Shown in pieces: positions 6,786 through 15,579 of a stretch of 29,310 nt of DNA; within the stretch, counting starts at the first letter, position 1, and each line of letters begins with the position of its first letter. The notes below the pieces were generated by a model that saw only the letters and a program-made list of their open reading frames with translations, did no database searches and was not told where the DNA came from. Position numbers and translations under genes: made by a program. This stretch comes from JAKJBL01 sp964461335 (GTDB taxonomy: Bacteria > Bacillota > Clostridia > Christensenellales > CAG-138): contig CAYWTY010000017.1 in the NCBI GenBank assembly GCA_964461335.1, positions 1 to 29,310 of the forward strand. The letters are read 5' to 3'.

Positions 6786-7637
6786 ATGATAATTCAATGG
6801 TACCCGGGCCATATGGCTAAAACACGGCGTTTGCTCATTGAGTCTTTAAAGCTCATTGATGTAGTTGTTGAGCTTCTTGATAGCCGTGCGCCAAGAGCAA
6901 CATCAAACCCTGATTTTGATGCGCTCCTTAAGGATAAGGCGCGTATTGTAGTCTTGAACAAATGCGACTTGGCTGATGTAGAAGCAACAAAGCGTTGGGT
7001 TTCGTACTATGCTGCAAAGGGAATTCCTGTGCTCCCGTTTAATTCTGCATCAGGCAGCGGGAAGGCAGCGAGAGGTGCAATTGAAAAAGCAGCTGCAGCC
7101 TTGGTTGCAAAAATGAAACAAAAGGGTGTCCAAAAGACTGTTCGCGCACAGGTTGTAGGCATACCGAATGTTGGTAAATCAACATTTATTAATTGTATTG
7201 CAGGCGCTGGGAGAGCGAAAGTTGGGAACAAACCTGGCGTAACTCGGGGAAAGCAGTGGGTAAAGATAAACCCTTATCTCGAATTATTGGATACACCTGG
7301 TTTGTTGTGGCCTAAGCTTGAAAACGAAGTGCATGCGCAAAACCTTGCATTTATAGGTTCTATTAAAGATGAAATATTAGATATAGAGGAGCTCGCAGCG
7401 CTTTTGCTTAAAAAACTGCGGTGTATATGCAAAAAGCCGCTCTACGCACGTTTTGATAAGATCCGGGAAGATACGAAAGATGAAGAGTTGCTTATGGCAG
7501 TATGCGCAAGCCGCGGGTTTTTGCTCCACGGAGGCAAGCCGGATTTTGCGCGCGGTGCTCGAATAGTGCTTGATGAATTTCGTGCAGGGAAGATTGCGCG
7601 CGTTACGCTTGATGAACCGAATGAAGCAGATGATTAA
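6786..7637 (+). CDS. rbgA: Ribosome biogenesis GTPase RbgA (YlqF)
   Basis: RbgA is required for late assembly of the 50S subunit in Firmicutes. The GTPase motifs occur in circularly permuted order, as the family demands: G4 NKCD (58-61) comes first, then G1 GIPNVGKS (125-132), G2 Thr153 in KPGVTRG, and G3 DTPG (169-172). The N-terminus IIQWYPGHMAKTRR is the family signature, and the C-terminal helical domain (about 190-283) is present. ATG at 6786 follows CGGAGAA (6774-6780). The 3' end overlaps rnhB. Length of 283 aa is normal. Confidence 0.97.
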   Translation: MIIQWYPGHMAKTRRLLIESLKLIDVVVELLDSRAPRATSNPDFDALLKDKARIVVLNKCDLADVEATKRWVSYYAAKGIPVLPFNSASGSGKAARGAIEKAAAALVAKMKQKGVQKTVRAQVVGIPNVGKSTFINCIAGAGRAKVGNKPGVTRGKQWVKINPYLELLDTPGLLWPKLENEVHAQNLAFIGSIKDEILDIEELAALLLKKLRCICKKPLYARFDKIREDTKDEELLMAVCASRGFLLHGGKPDFARGARIVLDEFRAGKIARVTLDEPNEADD

Positions 7638-8277
7638 TATTAAAAAAGAAGAAGAAAGACTTTATGCTCTTACGAGAATAGAGCGGGAGTTTTGGTCGAA
7701 GCCAGGGGTAGTACTTGCAGGCATGGATGAAGTAGGGCGGGGCCCTCTGGCAGGGCCGGTAGTTGCAGCCTGTGTTGTGCTTCCGCCTGAGCCTCTTGTG
7801 CAGTTTGTAAACGATTCTAAAAAGCTTTCGGGAAAACTTCGTAAAGAGGTGTGCGGCAGTATCCTAAAGCAGGCAGGCGGATATGCGCTTGGCTGGGTAG
7901 AGGCGGATGCTATTGACAAAAGCGGTATACTTCATGCAACAAGGGAAGCATTTTGCCTTGCGTGCACACGCATAAACCTGCCAATTACAGATTTGCTCAT
8001 AGATGCGCTGCGTGACCTTCCTGTGCCTATGAGGCAACACTCATTTATACGCGGAGACGCACAGAGCTACCTAATTGGGGCAGCTTCAATTGTTGCAAAG
8101 GTTTTGAGGGATGAATACATGGAAGAGCAGCATGAGCTTTACCCCAAATACGGATTTGCCCGCAACAAAGGTTACGGCACAGCAGAACATATCAAAGCGC
8201 TTAAAGAATACGGGCCTTGCCCTTTGCACAGGTATAGTTTTATTAAGGGTATCCTTGAGGTTGACTATGGAGCGTAA
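7621..8277 (+). CDS. rnhB: Ribonuclease HII
   Basis: RNase HII cleaves RNA-DNA hybrids and removes misincorporated ribonucleotides. The catalytic set is complete: DEVGRG at residues 36-41 (Asp36, Glu37), Asp128 in LIDALRD, and Asp164 in VLRDEYM, plus GAASIVAKV and NKGYGTAEH. Translation start is uncertain. ATG codons at 7612, 7621 and 7630 are all in frame, and none has a strong ribosome site, as expected for a gene coupled to rbgA, whose stop lies at 7635-7637. I list 7621, giving 218 aa. The 3' end overlaps yraN by 11 bases. Confidence 0.94.
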   Translation: MKQMINIKKEEERLYALTRIEREFWSKPGVVLAGMDEVGRGPLAGPVVAACVVLPPEPLVQFVNDSKKLSGKLRKEVCGSILKQAGGYALGWVEADAIDKSGILHATREAFCLACTRINLPITDLLIDALRDLPVPMRQHSFIRGDAQSYLIGAASIVAKVLRDEYMEEQHELYPKYGFARNKGYGTAEHIKALKEYGPCPLHRYSFIKGILEVDYGA

Positions 8278-8626
8278 AGAAAAGGGGTCAAGAGGGGAGT
8301 GCCTTGCGCTTGCCTACCTTGAAAGCATAGGGTACAAGCTCCTATATAAAAATAATAGATTTGGGCGCGTTGAAGTTGACCTTGTTATGCTAGATGCGGA
8401 TATTGTTGTTTTTGTGGAGGTTAAAGCGCGCAAAACCAAATCTTACGGGCTGCCGCGCGAAGCTGTTGATTTGAAAAAGCAGAATCGTTTGGTCCATGCA
8501 GCGCTCTATTATCTTCAAGCGCTTGGTAAGGAAGTAAGCATTCGCTTTGATGTAGTCGAAGTAAATCTTAACAGCAGCGCTGTACACCATATTCCAAACG
8601 CTTTTTATGCAGACGATAAAACATAG
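8267..8626 (+). CDS. yraN: YraN / UPF0102 family putative endonuclease
   Basis: A 119-residue member of the UPF0102 family, a restriction-endonuclease-like fold commonly encoded beside rnhB. The nuclease-like core is visible: GSRGECLALAYLESIGY at the N-terminus, then an acidic residue cluster VEVDLVMLD and VVFVEVKARK, which matches the D...ExK pattern. The cellular role is not established; a link to DNA processing is inferred from fold and neighbours (rnhB, comM, dprA). ATG at 8267 follows TGAGG (8256-8260) and overlaps the end of rnhB. A reading from 8111 would only add sequence translated out of frame from rnhB. A terminator follows immediately. Confidence 0.9.
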   Translation: MERKEKGSRGECLALAYLESIGYKLLYKNNRFGRVEVDLVMLDADIVVFVEVKARKTKSYGLPREAVDLKKQNRLVHAALYYLQALGKEVSIRFDVVEVNLNSSAVHHIPNAFYADDKT

Positions 8627-8627
8627 T

Positions 8628-8656
8628 AAGGGCTGCTTTGCGGCCTTTTTGTTTTT
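8628..8656 (+). terminator. Intrinsic terminator after yraN
   Basis: AAGGGCTGC (8628-8636) pairs with GCGGCCTTT (8640-8648) around a TTT loop, with two G-T pairs, and the run TTTTTGTTTTT (8646-8656) follows. It closes the rbgA-rnhB-yraN unit. Confidence 0.8.
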
Positions 8657-8666
8657 GTGCTATTAT
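8638..8666 (+). promoter_or_regulatory. Candidate promoter for the glycosyltransferase gene
   Basis: TTGCGG (8638-8643) and TATTAT (8661-8666) are 17 bases apart, with TG at 8658-8659 giving an extended -10. The -35 box lies inside the yraN terminator stem, a compact arrangement. The match is moderate only. Confidence 0.45.
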
Positions 8667-8701
8667 AAAAGTGGTAATTTGCGGGTATTGTGAGGAACAG
8701 C

Positions 8702-11700
8702 ATGCGTAAATGCATCGCTATTTTACTAATCGCGATATTGGTTCTTTCTGCATCTGTGGCTGCTGCATCCGAGGTAGTGCAGCTGCTTTATAATTCCGAC
8801 TTTAGCATTCTTTCTCAAGAACAACAATTGCCTGCTGGCTGGTACTTTGATGCGTGGGTAGAGGACGATGCGCATGCATATACAAGCACATCTTCAGAAG
8901 GCGGAACAGTGCTTGTTCTTGAGAATATCTGGGAGAATGATGCACGAATCTGCCAGCGAATAGGTGTTTTGCCAAACAGAGCATATAAGCTAAGTTGTGA
9001 GATTTTAACAGAGGGTATAACAGGCGCATCAGGCGCTTCGCTTTCTGTACTAGATACTTATTCGTCCTCAGAACAATTATTTGAAACGAACGGATGGCAA
9101 AACGTAGAGCTTATAGGCGTAACAGGCTATGAGCAGACTGAGCTTGTTTTCGCGCTGCGTTTGGGAGGCTATGGCGCACTTTCAGCAGGAAGCGTGCAAT
9201 TTCGAAACCCTTCAATGGTTGAGTTGGGCACTATTCCTGTTGGCGCACTTTCCTTTGAGCCGGTAACATACGAAAATAGCGAACCTGGGGAAAATAGTTC
9301 GCCAAACTGGGCTGCCATATTTCTTTTTACTGCGCTTTTCGCAGCCTGCTCAATGCTTGTTTATAGTAGGCTCCTTAAACCTCAAAGCTCCGTATTGTAT
9401 GCTAAAGCTCAAACATTTAATATTGCGCTGCTGCTTAGTTTAGCATTTTTACTTAGGGCAGCGCTCTCTATTCTTTTTGTCGGGCATAGTACGGATATTC
9501 TATGTTTTTCTGCATGGGCGCAGGCAATGGCTGAGCATGGTCCCTCCGGGTTTTATTCAAGCGGAATGTTTGCAGACTATCCGCCTGGCTATATGTATGT
9601 GCTTTGGGCAATGGCTACGTTTCAAAGACTTTTTGGGCTGACCTCTAACAGTGTTTTAGCAGTTCTTCTTATTAAGCTGCCTGCAATACTTGCTGATTTG
9701 GCGCTTGCGTATTTTGTATACAAGTTTGCTCTAAAAAGCGGTGCAACAGGTACTCAGGCAATACTCTTGTTTGCAGTTGCAGCTTTTCACCCTGCTTTTG
9801 CTTTTATATCAGGCGGGTGGGGGCAGATTGATTCAATCCTTGCTCTATGTCTTTTGGGCACAATATGGCTTTATACTTCAGGCAGACGTGTTGCTGCAGG
9901 TGCGCTTTTTGGGCTTGCCATCCTCATAAAACCGCAAGCGCTTATGGCAGGGCCAATTCTTGCAGTTGCCTATATCTATGACATTTTAAGGGAACGAACC
10001 ATAAAGGCGTTCTTTCAGACGCTGCTCGCTGTGCTTGCTGCGTTTGCTGTAATTATTCTTCCATCACTGCCCTTTTCTTTGGGGCAGGAACCTGCGTGGC
10101 TTTGGAATAAGTACTTTTCGACCGTAGGCTCATACCCGTATGCAAGCATTGAGGCGTTTAACTTTGCTGCGCTTTTTGGGGGGAACTGGGAGCCTATAGA
10201 ACGCGTACCCTTTCTGTTCTCCTATAAAATATGGGGGTCAATAGGCCTTGCGTGTTCAGTTGTTTATAGCTCTATACTTTATGTGTTTGCCTGCCGCAGA
10301 GGCGACAAGGGTTCTCTTTTCCTCTGTTCAGCGTATTTGCTCACCGGGCTTTTCATGCTTGGGCAGTTCATGCATGAGCGCTATCTGTTCCCCGCTTTGC
10401 TGCTATTGCTTCTTGCCTGCATCTTCTACAATGAGCGGAGGCTGTATGTATGCTTCTTTTGGCTAAGTGTCGGGTTCTTTTTTAATATTCTTTGCGCCTT
10501 TTTTATTGTTGACTTCCCGGCTTCACGTTCAGGCGCATATGAAGCAATAACCTTCTTAGGTTCCTTTATTATGGCTCTCGGGTTTTTGTATTTTACATAT
10601 CTCTGTACGGATATTCTTCTTAAAGGCAGAATATACAAGGCAGAAACCGAGCTACCAAAACTAGAAGAGGATATTTTAAAAAGCAGTACAAGCTTAAATC
10701 TTATACTTCCTTATGAGCGCAAGCTAGGGTTTACAAATAGGGACAGGCTTTATTGCTGTGCCATTACCTTAATTTATGCTTGCATAGCGCTATTTAACCT
10801 TGGCTCTGCTCAAGCGCCAGAAAGCGAGTATTATAGCTCTAGCCCAGGGCAAACTGCAGTGCTTGAGTTTAATGAAGAGGTAGAACTTTCAGAGTTTTGG
10901 GTGTTCGGTGGTATAGCTGAGGGAACACTGCTTATTGAGGCTGATGATGGCGAACAACTTGTGTATGAGCAGAGCTACGATGATATGTTCCGTTGGCTGA
11001 AGGTAAAAGCTGATGTCCGTACGCGTGAAGTTAAGCTCATTACATATTCAGGAAAGCTTAGAATACGCGAAATTGCCTTTTTTGATGCTTTAGGTGAATA
11101 TGTAGAAGCTATCCCGAAAGATGCCGCATCTTCTGCACTTGTAGATGAAAGGGCTGCCTTGCCTTCGCGCCCAAGCTATTATAACGGGATGTACTTTGAT
11201 GAGCTTTATCATGCGCGCACTGCTTATGAACACCTAAAAGGGCTTGAGCCATACGAAAACTCACATCCGCCCCTTGGTAAAGTTTTTATTATGCTTGGGG
11301 TTGCGCTCTTTGGCATGAATCCGTTTGGGTGGCGTGTTATAGGTACATTGTTTGGCATTGGCATGGTCCCAATTATTTATGCATTTAACAAACGTATATT
11401 CAAAAAGCCGGAATATGCCCTTTTGTGTACGGTTCTGTTCACCTTTGATTTTATGCACTTTACTCAAACACGCATTGCAACTATTGATGTGTATGCAGTT
11501 TTTTTCATTATACTTATGTATTATTATATGTATCAGTATTACTGCATGAACTTTTATGTGGATGGGCTTAAAGCTACGCTTAAACCGCTTGGGCTTGCTG
11601 GGGTTTTCTTTGCATTAGGTGCAGCAACAAAATGGCTCTGCATATATGCAGGGCTTGGGCTTGCTGTGCTTCTTTTGCTTTCCTTAATTAAACGATACAG

Positions 11701-12442
11701 CGAATACAAAAAAGTAACTGCTGCAGCAGACGAAGTGTTAAAAAATCGTGTGCAAAGCTTCACGCGAAATACAGTATTTACTTTGCTTTGGTGCTGCCTT
11801 TTCTATATACTTGTGCCTGTGGCTTTATACCTCGCTTCATACTTACCCTACTATCTTTCAAATATGCGCTACGGGCTAAATGAGATATGGGGGTTCCAAA
11901 AGTTTATGTTTACCTACCACAGCGGGTTACAGGCAACACATCCATTCCAATCCTCATGGTGGTCGTGGCCTTTTACCCTTAGGCCAATGTGGTATTATTG
12001 GGGGGATAGCGCTTTAAGCGGGAATGTATCTACGCTTTCAGCTTCAGGCAACCCCGCCACCTGGTGGCTTTGTACAATAGGCACTCTAATGCTTGCTGTG
12101 TTGGTCTTCTTAAGGCGGCAAAAGCACGAACCAGGGGTTACTGTTGCGTTTACAGGGATACTTGCAAACTATTTACCCTGGGTTTTGGTTCCTCGCTGCA
12201 CATTTATTTATCACTTTTTTGCAACAGTGCCATTTGTAATTATGTGTTCAGTGTATTTATTATTTGGGTTAGAACAGCAAGATAAACGTGTTAAATGGGT
12301 AAAATGGGCTTGGATGGCGCTGTGCGTTGTGTTGTTTATACTCTTCTATCCGGGTATTTCAGGGCTTGAAATGCGAGAATGGTATGCGCAGCTATTAAGT
12401 AAGCTTCCAGGAGGGAATATGATTTATCTTTTAGGTAATTAA
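8702..12442 (+). CDS. Giant two-module GT-C glycosyltransferase with PMT-like C-terminus
   Basis: A membrane protein of about 1246 aa that appears to join two GT-C glycosyltransferases. Order: signal-like segment (1-22); an extracellular beta-sandwich resembling a carbohydrate-binding module (about 25-175); a first multi-span module (about 200-650) with H-S-T-D265, DYPPG (292-296) and GQID (374-377) as in GT87/mannosyltransferase-like enzymes; one membrane span near 680-695; a second beta-rich domain, discoidin-like (about 700-810); and a second module (about 815-1246) like protein O-mannosyltransferases (PMT/GT39), with Asp833-Glu834 in FDELYHAR and HPPLGK (855-860). Such enzymes use polyprenyl-phosphate sugars on the outer membrane face. 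ATG at 8702 is chosen because TGAGGAA (8691-8697) precedes it; GTG at 8690 has no ribosome site. Acceptor and sugar are unknown. Confidence 0.85.
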   Translation: MRKCIAILLIAILVLSASVAAASEVVQLLYNSDFSILSQEQQLPAGWYFDAWVEDDAHAYTSTSSEGGTVLVLENIWENDARICQRIGVLPNRAYKLSCEILTEGITGASGASLSVLDTYSSSEQLFETNGWQNVELIGVTGYEQTELVFALRLGGYGALSAGSVQFRNPSMVELGTIPVGALSFEPVTYENSEPGENSSPNWAAIFLFTALFAACSMLVYSRLLKPQSSVLYAKAQTFNIALLLSLAFLLRAALSILFVGHSTDILCFSAWAQAMAEHGPSGFYSSGMFADYPPGYMYVLWAMATFQRLFGLTSNSVLAVLLIKLPAILADLALAYFVYKFALKSGATGTQAILLFAVAAFHPAFAFISGGWGQIDSILALCLLGTIWLYTSGRRVAAGALFGLAILIKPQALMAGPILAVAYIYDILRERTIKAFFQTLLAVLAAFAVIILPSLPFSLGQEPAWLWNKYFSTVGSYPYASIEAFNFAALFGGNWEPIERVPFLFSYKIWGSIGLACSVVYSSILYVFACRRGDKGSLFLCSAYLLTGLFMLGQFMHERYLFPALLLLLLACIFYNERRLYVCFFWLSVGFFFNILCAFFIVDFPASRSGAYEAITFLGSFIMALGFLYFTYLCTDILLKGRIYKAETELPKLEEDILKSSTSLNLILPYERKLGFTNRDRLYCCAITLIYACIALFNLGSAQAPESEYYSSSPGQTAVLEFNEEVELSEFWVFGGIAEGTLLIEADDGEQLVYEQSYDDMFRWLKVKADVRTREVKLITYSGKLRIREIAFFDALGEYVEAIPKDAASSALVDERAALPSRPSYYNGMYFDELYHARTAYEHLKGLEPYENSHPPLGKVFIMLGVALFGMNPFGWRVIGTLFGIGMVPIIYAFNKRIFKKPEYALLCTVLFTFDFMHFTQTRIATIDVYAVFFIILMYYYMYQYYCMNFYVDGLKATLKPLGLAGVFFALGAATKWLCIYAGLGLAVLLLLSLIKRYSEYKKVTAAADEVLKNRVQSFTRNTVFTLLWCCLFYILVPVALYLASYLPYYLSNMRYGLNEIWGFQKFMFTYHSGLQATHPFQSSWWSWPFTLRPMWYYWGDSALSGNVSTLSASGNPATWWLCTIGTLMLAVLVFLRRQKHEPGVTVAFTGILANYLPWVLVPRCTFIYHFFATVPFVIMCSVYLLFGLEQQDKRVKWVKWAWMALCVVLFILFYPGISGLEMREWYAQLLSKLPGGNMIYLLGN

Positions 12443-12443
12443 A

Positions 12444-12851
12444 ATGAAAGCGCACATGTACGCAATAAAACAATTCCTTAAATTCAATGCTGTCGGCTTA
12501 TTAAACACAGCAGTTGATTATTTGGTATTTGCGCTTTTAACTCAAGCCTTTAATTTAGCTGATACGCCTGCAAAGCTTATCTCTTATTCATGCGGGATAC
12601 TTAACAGTTATGTGCTAAACAGCGCATGGACATTCAAACTTGAGCGCAAGCGGACGCTTGCAGAGGTTTTAGGCTTTATTCTTGTAAATGTAATCTCGCT
12701 TGGCGCAGCGTTAATTGTTCTTTATTTATGCAGGGAACTTTTAAATATTGAGGAAGCGCTTTTTCGCAACTTGTTGGCGACGCCGGTTTCAATGCTCATC
12801 AACTTTTTCGGCAACAAGCTATTTGTCTTCCGTTCAAAAGAACCCAAATAA
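12444..12851 (+). CDS. GtrA-family membrane protein, putative polyprenyl-phosphate-sugar flippase
   Basis: A 135-residue GtrA/DPMS3-like protein with four predicted membrane spans. The family start FLKFNAVGLLNTAVDYLVF (about 11-29) and the NSYVLNSAWTF segment (about 54-64) are recognisable, as is the C-terminal NFFGNKLFVFR. GtrA relatives are thought to help move undecaprenyl-phosphate-linked sugars across the membrane. The ATG lies one base after the stop of the GT-C gene, so the two are co-translated, and joint work (carrier-linked sugar delivered to the GT-C enzyme) is a reasonable inference. No polyprenyl-phosphate sugar synthase (DPM1-type GT2) is encoded next to it in this window. Confidence 0.9.
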   Translation: MKAHMYAIKQFLKFNAVGLLNTAVDYLVFALLTQAFNLADTPAKLISYSCGILNSYVLNSAWTFKLERKRTLAEVLGFILVNVISLGAALIVLYLCRELLNIEEALFRNLLATPVSMLINFFGNKLFVFRSKEPK

Positions 12852-12895
12852 GCTATGCAGCAATAATTTTGTGCAGGGTCTTAAACGCAGGAATT

Positions 12896-12905
12896 GGGGG
12901 GGGGG
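12896..12905 (+). repeat. Run of ten Gs at the ribosome-site position of comM
   Basis: Ten consecutive Gs end six bases before the TTG start of comM at 12912. They occupy the place of the Shine-Dalgarno sequence, and no other good site exists (AGGAA at 12889-12893 is too far upstream). Length changes by slipped-strand mispairing would alter the ribosome-site spacing. A sequencing or assembly error in the run is also possible. Confidence 0.9.
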
Positions 12906-12911
12906 AACTGA

Positions 12912-14450
12912 TTGCTTTCATGCATACAAAGCTATGGCCTTAGCGGTATTAGCGGGTTTGCGGTTCAGGTGCAGGTTGATATAGCCAACGGGCTGCCATG
13001 CTATGAAACCGTGGGTCTTCCGGATGCAGCAGTAAGAGAATCACGCGAAAGGGTGCGCTCCGCAATAAAAAACAGCGGTTTTGCATTCCCGGTCTGCCGT
13101 ATTACGGTAAACCTTGCGCCTGCTGATATGCGCAAGGAGGGTTCTGTGTATGATTTACCCATAGCGATTGGGCTTTTAGAGGCTGCAGGGCAGCTCGAAC
13201 CTAAATCTGCTGATAATATTGTTTTCCTTGGTGAGCTCGGCTTAGATGGAAGTGTGCGCGCAATAGATGGAGTGCTCCCAATGGCAATAGACGCGTTTTC
13301 GTGCGGCTTTAAAACCATTGTCTTGCCTGAGGGGAACGCAGAAGAAGCAGCATATATTACAGGCGCAAAAATCCTGCCTGCACGCACACTTAAGCAGGTT
13401 GTTGAATGTCTTCGCAATAATGGCCAATTTGAGCCGTATCCAAACAAGGCATGGGATACAGCTGAGGTTGTTCATTCTACTGATTTTAGCGAGATACGGG
13501 GGCAGCAAGGTGCAAAGCGGGCTGCGGAAATTGCAGTAGCAGGCGGGCATAATCTTTTACTTATCGGAACACCTGGCTCAGGCAAAACTATGCTTGCACG
13601 CAGCATACCTTCAATTCTTCCAGAGCTTACATTTGCCGAAGCGCTTGAAATTACAAAAATTCATTCAGTTGTAGGTGCAACGCGTGAAAGCGGAGGGATT
13701 ATTCGCGAACGCCCGTTTCGTGCGCCCCACCATGGTGCATCTGCAGCTGCGCTTATTGGCGGGGGGCAACATGCGCTTCCAGGGGAAATAAGCCTTGCGC
13801 ATTTTGGGGTGCTGTTTCTTGATGAGTTTCCGGAGTTTCGCAAAGATGTGCTTGAGGCGCTTAGGCAGCCGCTTGAAGATGGCGTAGTCACAATTACCCG
13901 TGCAAGCGCCAATGCTACATATCCTGCGGACTTTATGCTTGTAGCAGCCATGAACCCCTGCCCATGCGGGAACTATGGGTCTAGAATATCTCAATGCCGC
14001 TGCACACCCTTCCAAATCCAACGGTATCAGGGCCGTATTTCTGCGCCTCTTTTAGACAGGGTGGATTTGCACGTTGAAATGACCGAGGTAGGGTATTCGG
14101 AGATTGCAAGCAAAGCAAGAGGTGAAGCATCTGCGCAAATTCGAGCGCGTATTAATAATGCGCGTCAACTTCAGCGTGCACGCTACGAAAAGGTTGGGAT
14201 TTATTTTAATGCCCAGCTGCCAAACAAGCTTATAAAAACCTATTGCGCTTTAGATGAGGCTTCTGAGGCGATGTTACGCCAAGCCTTTGGTGCGCTGCGG
14301 CTTAGTGCGCGCGCTTATCACCGAATTCTAAAAGTCGCCCGTACAATCGCTGACATTGGGGGCGAAGAAAAGATTGGCAGCTCGCATATAGCTGAAGCAA
14401 TTCAGTACCGTAGCCTTGATTCTAACTGTCTTGGAGGGGTGCATGGATAA
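12912..14450 (+). CDS. comM: ComM/YifB-family AAA+ Mg-chelatase-like ATPase
   Basis: ComM is a hexameric helicase that promotes branch migration during natural transformation in proteobacteria; the role of Firmicutes YifB homologues is assumed to be similar. The 512 residues are full length. The N-terminal ChlI-like domain contains GLPDAAVRESRERVRSAIKN (35-54); the AAA+ core has Walker A GTPGSGKT (219-226), Walker B LFLDE (301-305) and AAMNPCPCG (345-353) with a further Cys pair at QCRC (361-364); the C-terminal ComM domain follows. The start is TTG at 12912, matching the family N-terminus (MLS...GLSGI); no in-frame ATG or GTG lies nearby. The 3' end overlaps dprA by eight bases. Confidence 0.94.
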   Translation: MLSCIQSYGLSGISGFAVQVQVDIANGLPCYETVGLPDAAVRESRERVRSAIKNSGFAFPVCRITVNLAPADMRKEGSVYDLPIAIGLLEAAGQLEPKSADNIVFLGELGLDGSVRAIDGVLPMAIDAFSCGFKTIVLPEGNAEEAAYITGAKILPARTLKQVVECLRNNGQFEPYPNKAWDTAEVVHSTDFSEIRGQQGAKRAAEIAVAGGHNLLLIGTPGSGKTMLARSIPSILPELTFAEALEITKIHSVVGATRESGGIIRERPFRAPHHGASAAALIGGGQHALPGEISLAHFGVLFLDEFPEFRKDVLEALRQPLEDGVVTITRASANATYPADFMLVAAMNPCPCGNYGSRISQCRCTPFQIQRYQGRISAPLLDRVDLHVEMTEVGYSEIASKARGEASAQIRARINNARQLQRARYEKVGIYFNAQLPNKLIKTYCALDEASEAMLRQAFGALRLSARAYHRILKVARTIADIGGEEKIGSSHIAEAIQYRSLDSNCLGGVHG

Positions 14451-15552
14451 CCTTTCGCATAAAGACCAGCTGTGGTTATGGCTAAATGGGGTTACAGGGC
14501 ATCATGTGCTGCTTTTTGAGCAGCTTCTTGAAGCTTATAACGAAGTTGAAGAAATCTATTCGCTTGCGCAAAAGAGGAAGCTTTCCGCTTTTTTAAAGTG
14601 GGGGCAGGCATTTGCTGAGCGTATTTGCACTGCAGCAAACGAAGCTCAAATAGAGAGCCAAATAAACTGGCTTAAAGCTAATAAAACGGATATTATTCCG
14701 CTTTATTCAAAGATGTATCCTGAACTATTAAAAGAAATCAACCGTCCCCCTTCGCTCCTATATATAAAAGGGAAGCTTTGCTCTTCCCCAAAACTCCCTA
14801 TAGCAATAATAGGTATGCGTAAAAGCTCCCAATACGGGGAGGCGGTTGCCATGCATTTAGGGGGTGAGCTTACAAAAAGCGGAGCTACTATAATTTCAGG
14901 CATGGCAAGAGGCATTGACAGCCTTGCAGCAAAGGGTGCGCTAAGTGTTGAAGATGCTGAGTTTCCAACAGTTGCAGTACTTGGCTGCGGAGTTGATATT
15001 ATTTACCCGAGTTCTAATGCGCGGCTTTATTACGAGATTATTGAGCGTGGCGCAATTGTATCAGAGTTTTTGCCGGGTACGCGACCTTTGCGCGAACACT
15101 TCCCCATACGCAATAGGATAATCAGCGGCCTTTCACGCGGTGTTGTTGTAGTTGAAGCAGCAAGCCGCAGCGGTACAACAATCACAGCTAACCATGCGCT
15201 TGACCAAAACCGCGATGTGTTTGCAGTACCAGGCAGAATAACTGATGAAACGAGTGCTGGCCCAAACTTAATGATACAGCAGGGTGAGGCAAAACCAATA
15301 TTTTGCGCTGCTGATATCCTTTGCGAGTATGGGCTGACTGCGAGCCCTTCAAAACCAGCAACCCGCCCCGATACTACCGGGCTTTCACAAGCCCAAAGGT
15401 TTGTAGTTGAACAGCTAATGAGCGGGGAAAAGAGTGCAGACGAATTATGCGAAAACTTGTCGTTGCCTATTGCAGAGGTTAATTCTACCTTGACATCTTT
15501 ACAATTTTCGGGAATAATTAAGCAGTTGCCGGGCAGGGTCTTTGGGTTGTGA
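14443..15552 (+). CDS. dprA: DNA-processing protein DprA
   Basis: DprA binds incoming single-stranded DNA and loads RecA during transformation. The 369 residues show an N-terminal helix-hairpin-helix-like region (about 1-90), a Rossmann-like core with GMRKSSQYG (124-132), SGMARGID (152-159), VAVLGCGVDIIYP and RNRIISGLSRGVVVVEA, and a C-terminal winged-helix domain (about 310-369). ATG at 14443 follows GGAGG (14433-14437), inside the end of comM. The in-frame start at 14416 has no ribosome site. Its position beside comM and topA matches many Clostridia. In Clostridia dprA is common even where transformation has not been shown. Confidence 0.97.
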   Translation: MDNLSHKDQLWLWLNGVTGHHVLLFEQLLEAYNEVEEIYSLAQKRKLSAFLKWGQAFAERICTAANEAQIESQINWLKANKTDIIPLYSKMYPELLKEINRPPSLLYIKGKLCSSPKLPIAIIGMRKSSQYGEAVAMHLGGELTKSGATIISGMARGIDSLAAKGALSVEDAEFPTVAVLGCGVDIIYPSSNARLYYEIIERGAIVSEFLPGTRPLREHFPIRNRIISGLSRGVVVVEAASRSGTTITANHALDQNRDVFAVPGRITDETSAGPNLMIQQGEAKPIFCAADILCEYGLTASPSKPATRPDTTGLSQAQRFVVEQLMSGEKSADELCENLSLPIAEVNSTLTSLQFSGIIKQLPGRVFGL

Positions 15553-15579
15553 CAATTTACCTAAACAGGAGGAAAATTA

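Noticed and set aside
12748..12984. 78-codon open frame across the gtrA-comM junction
   Set aside because: Out of frame with two solid genes and passes through the G run; no ribosome site.
13001..13447. 148-codon minus-strand open frame within comM
   Set aside because: Antisense shadow of a conserved coding region; no promoter or domain support.
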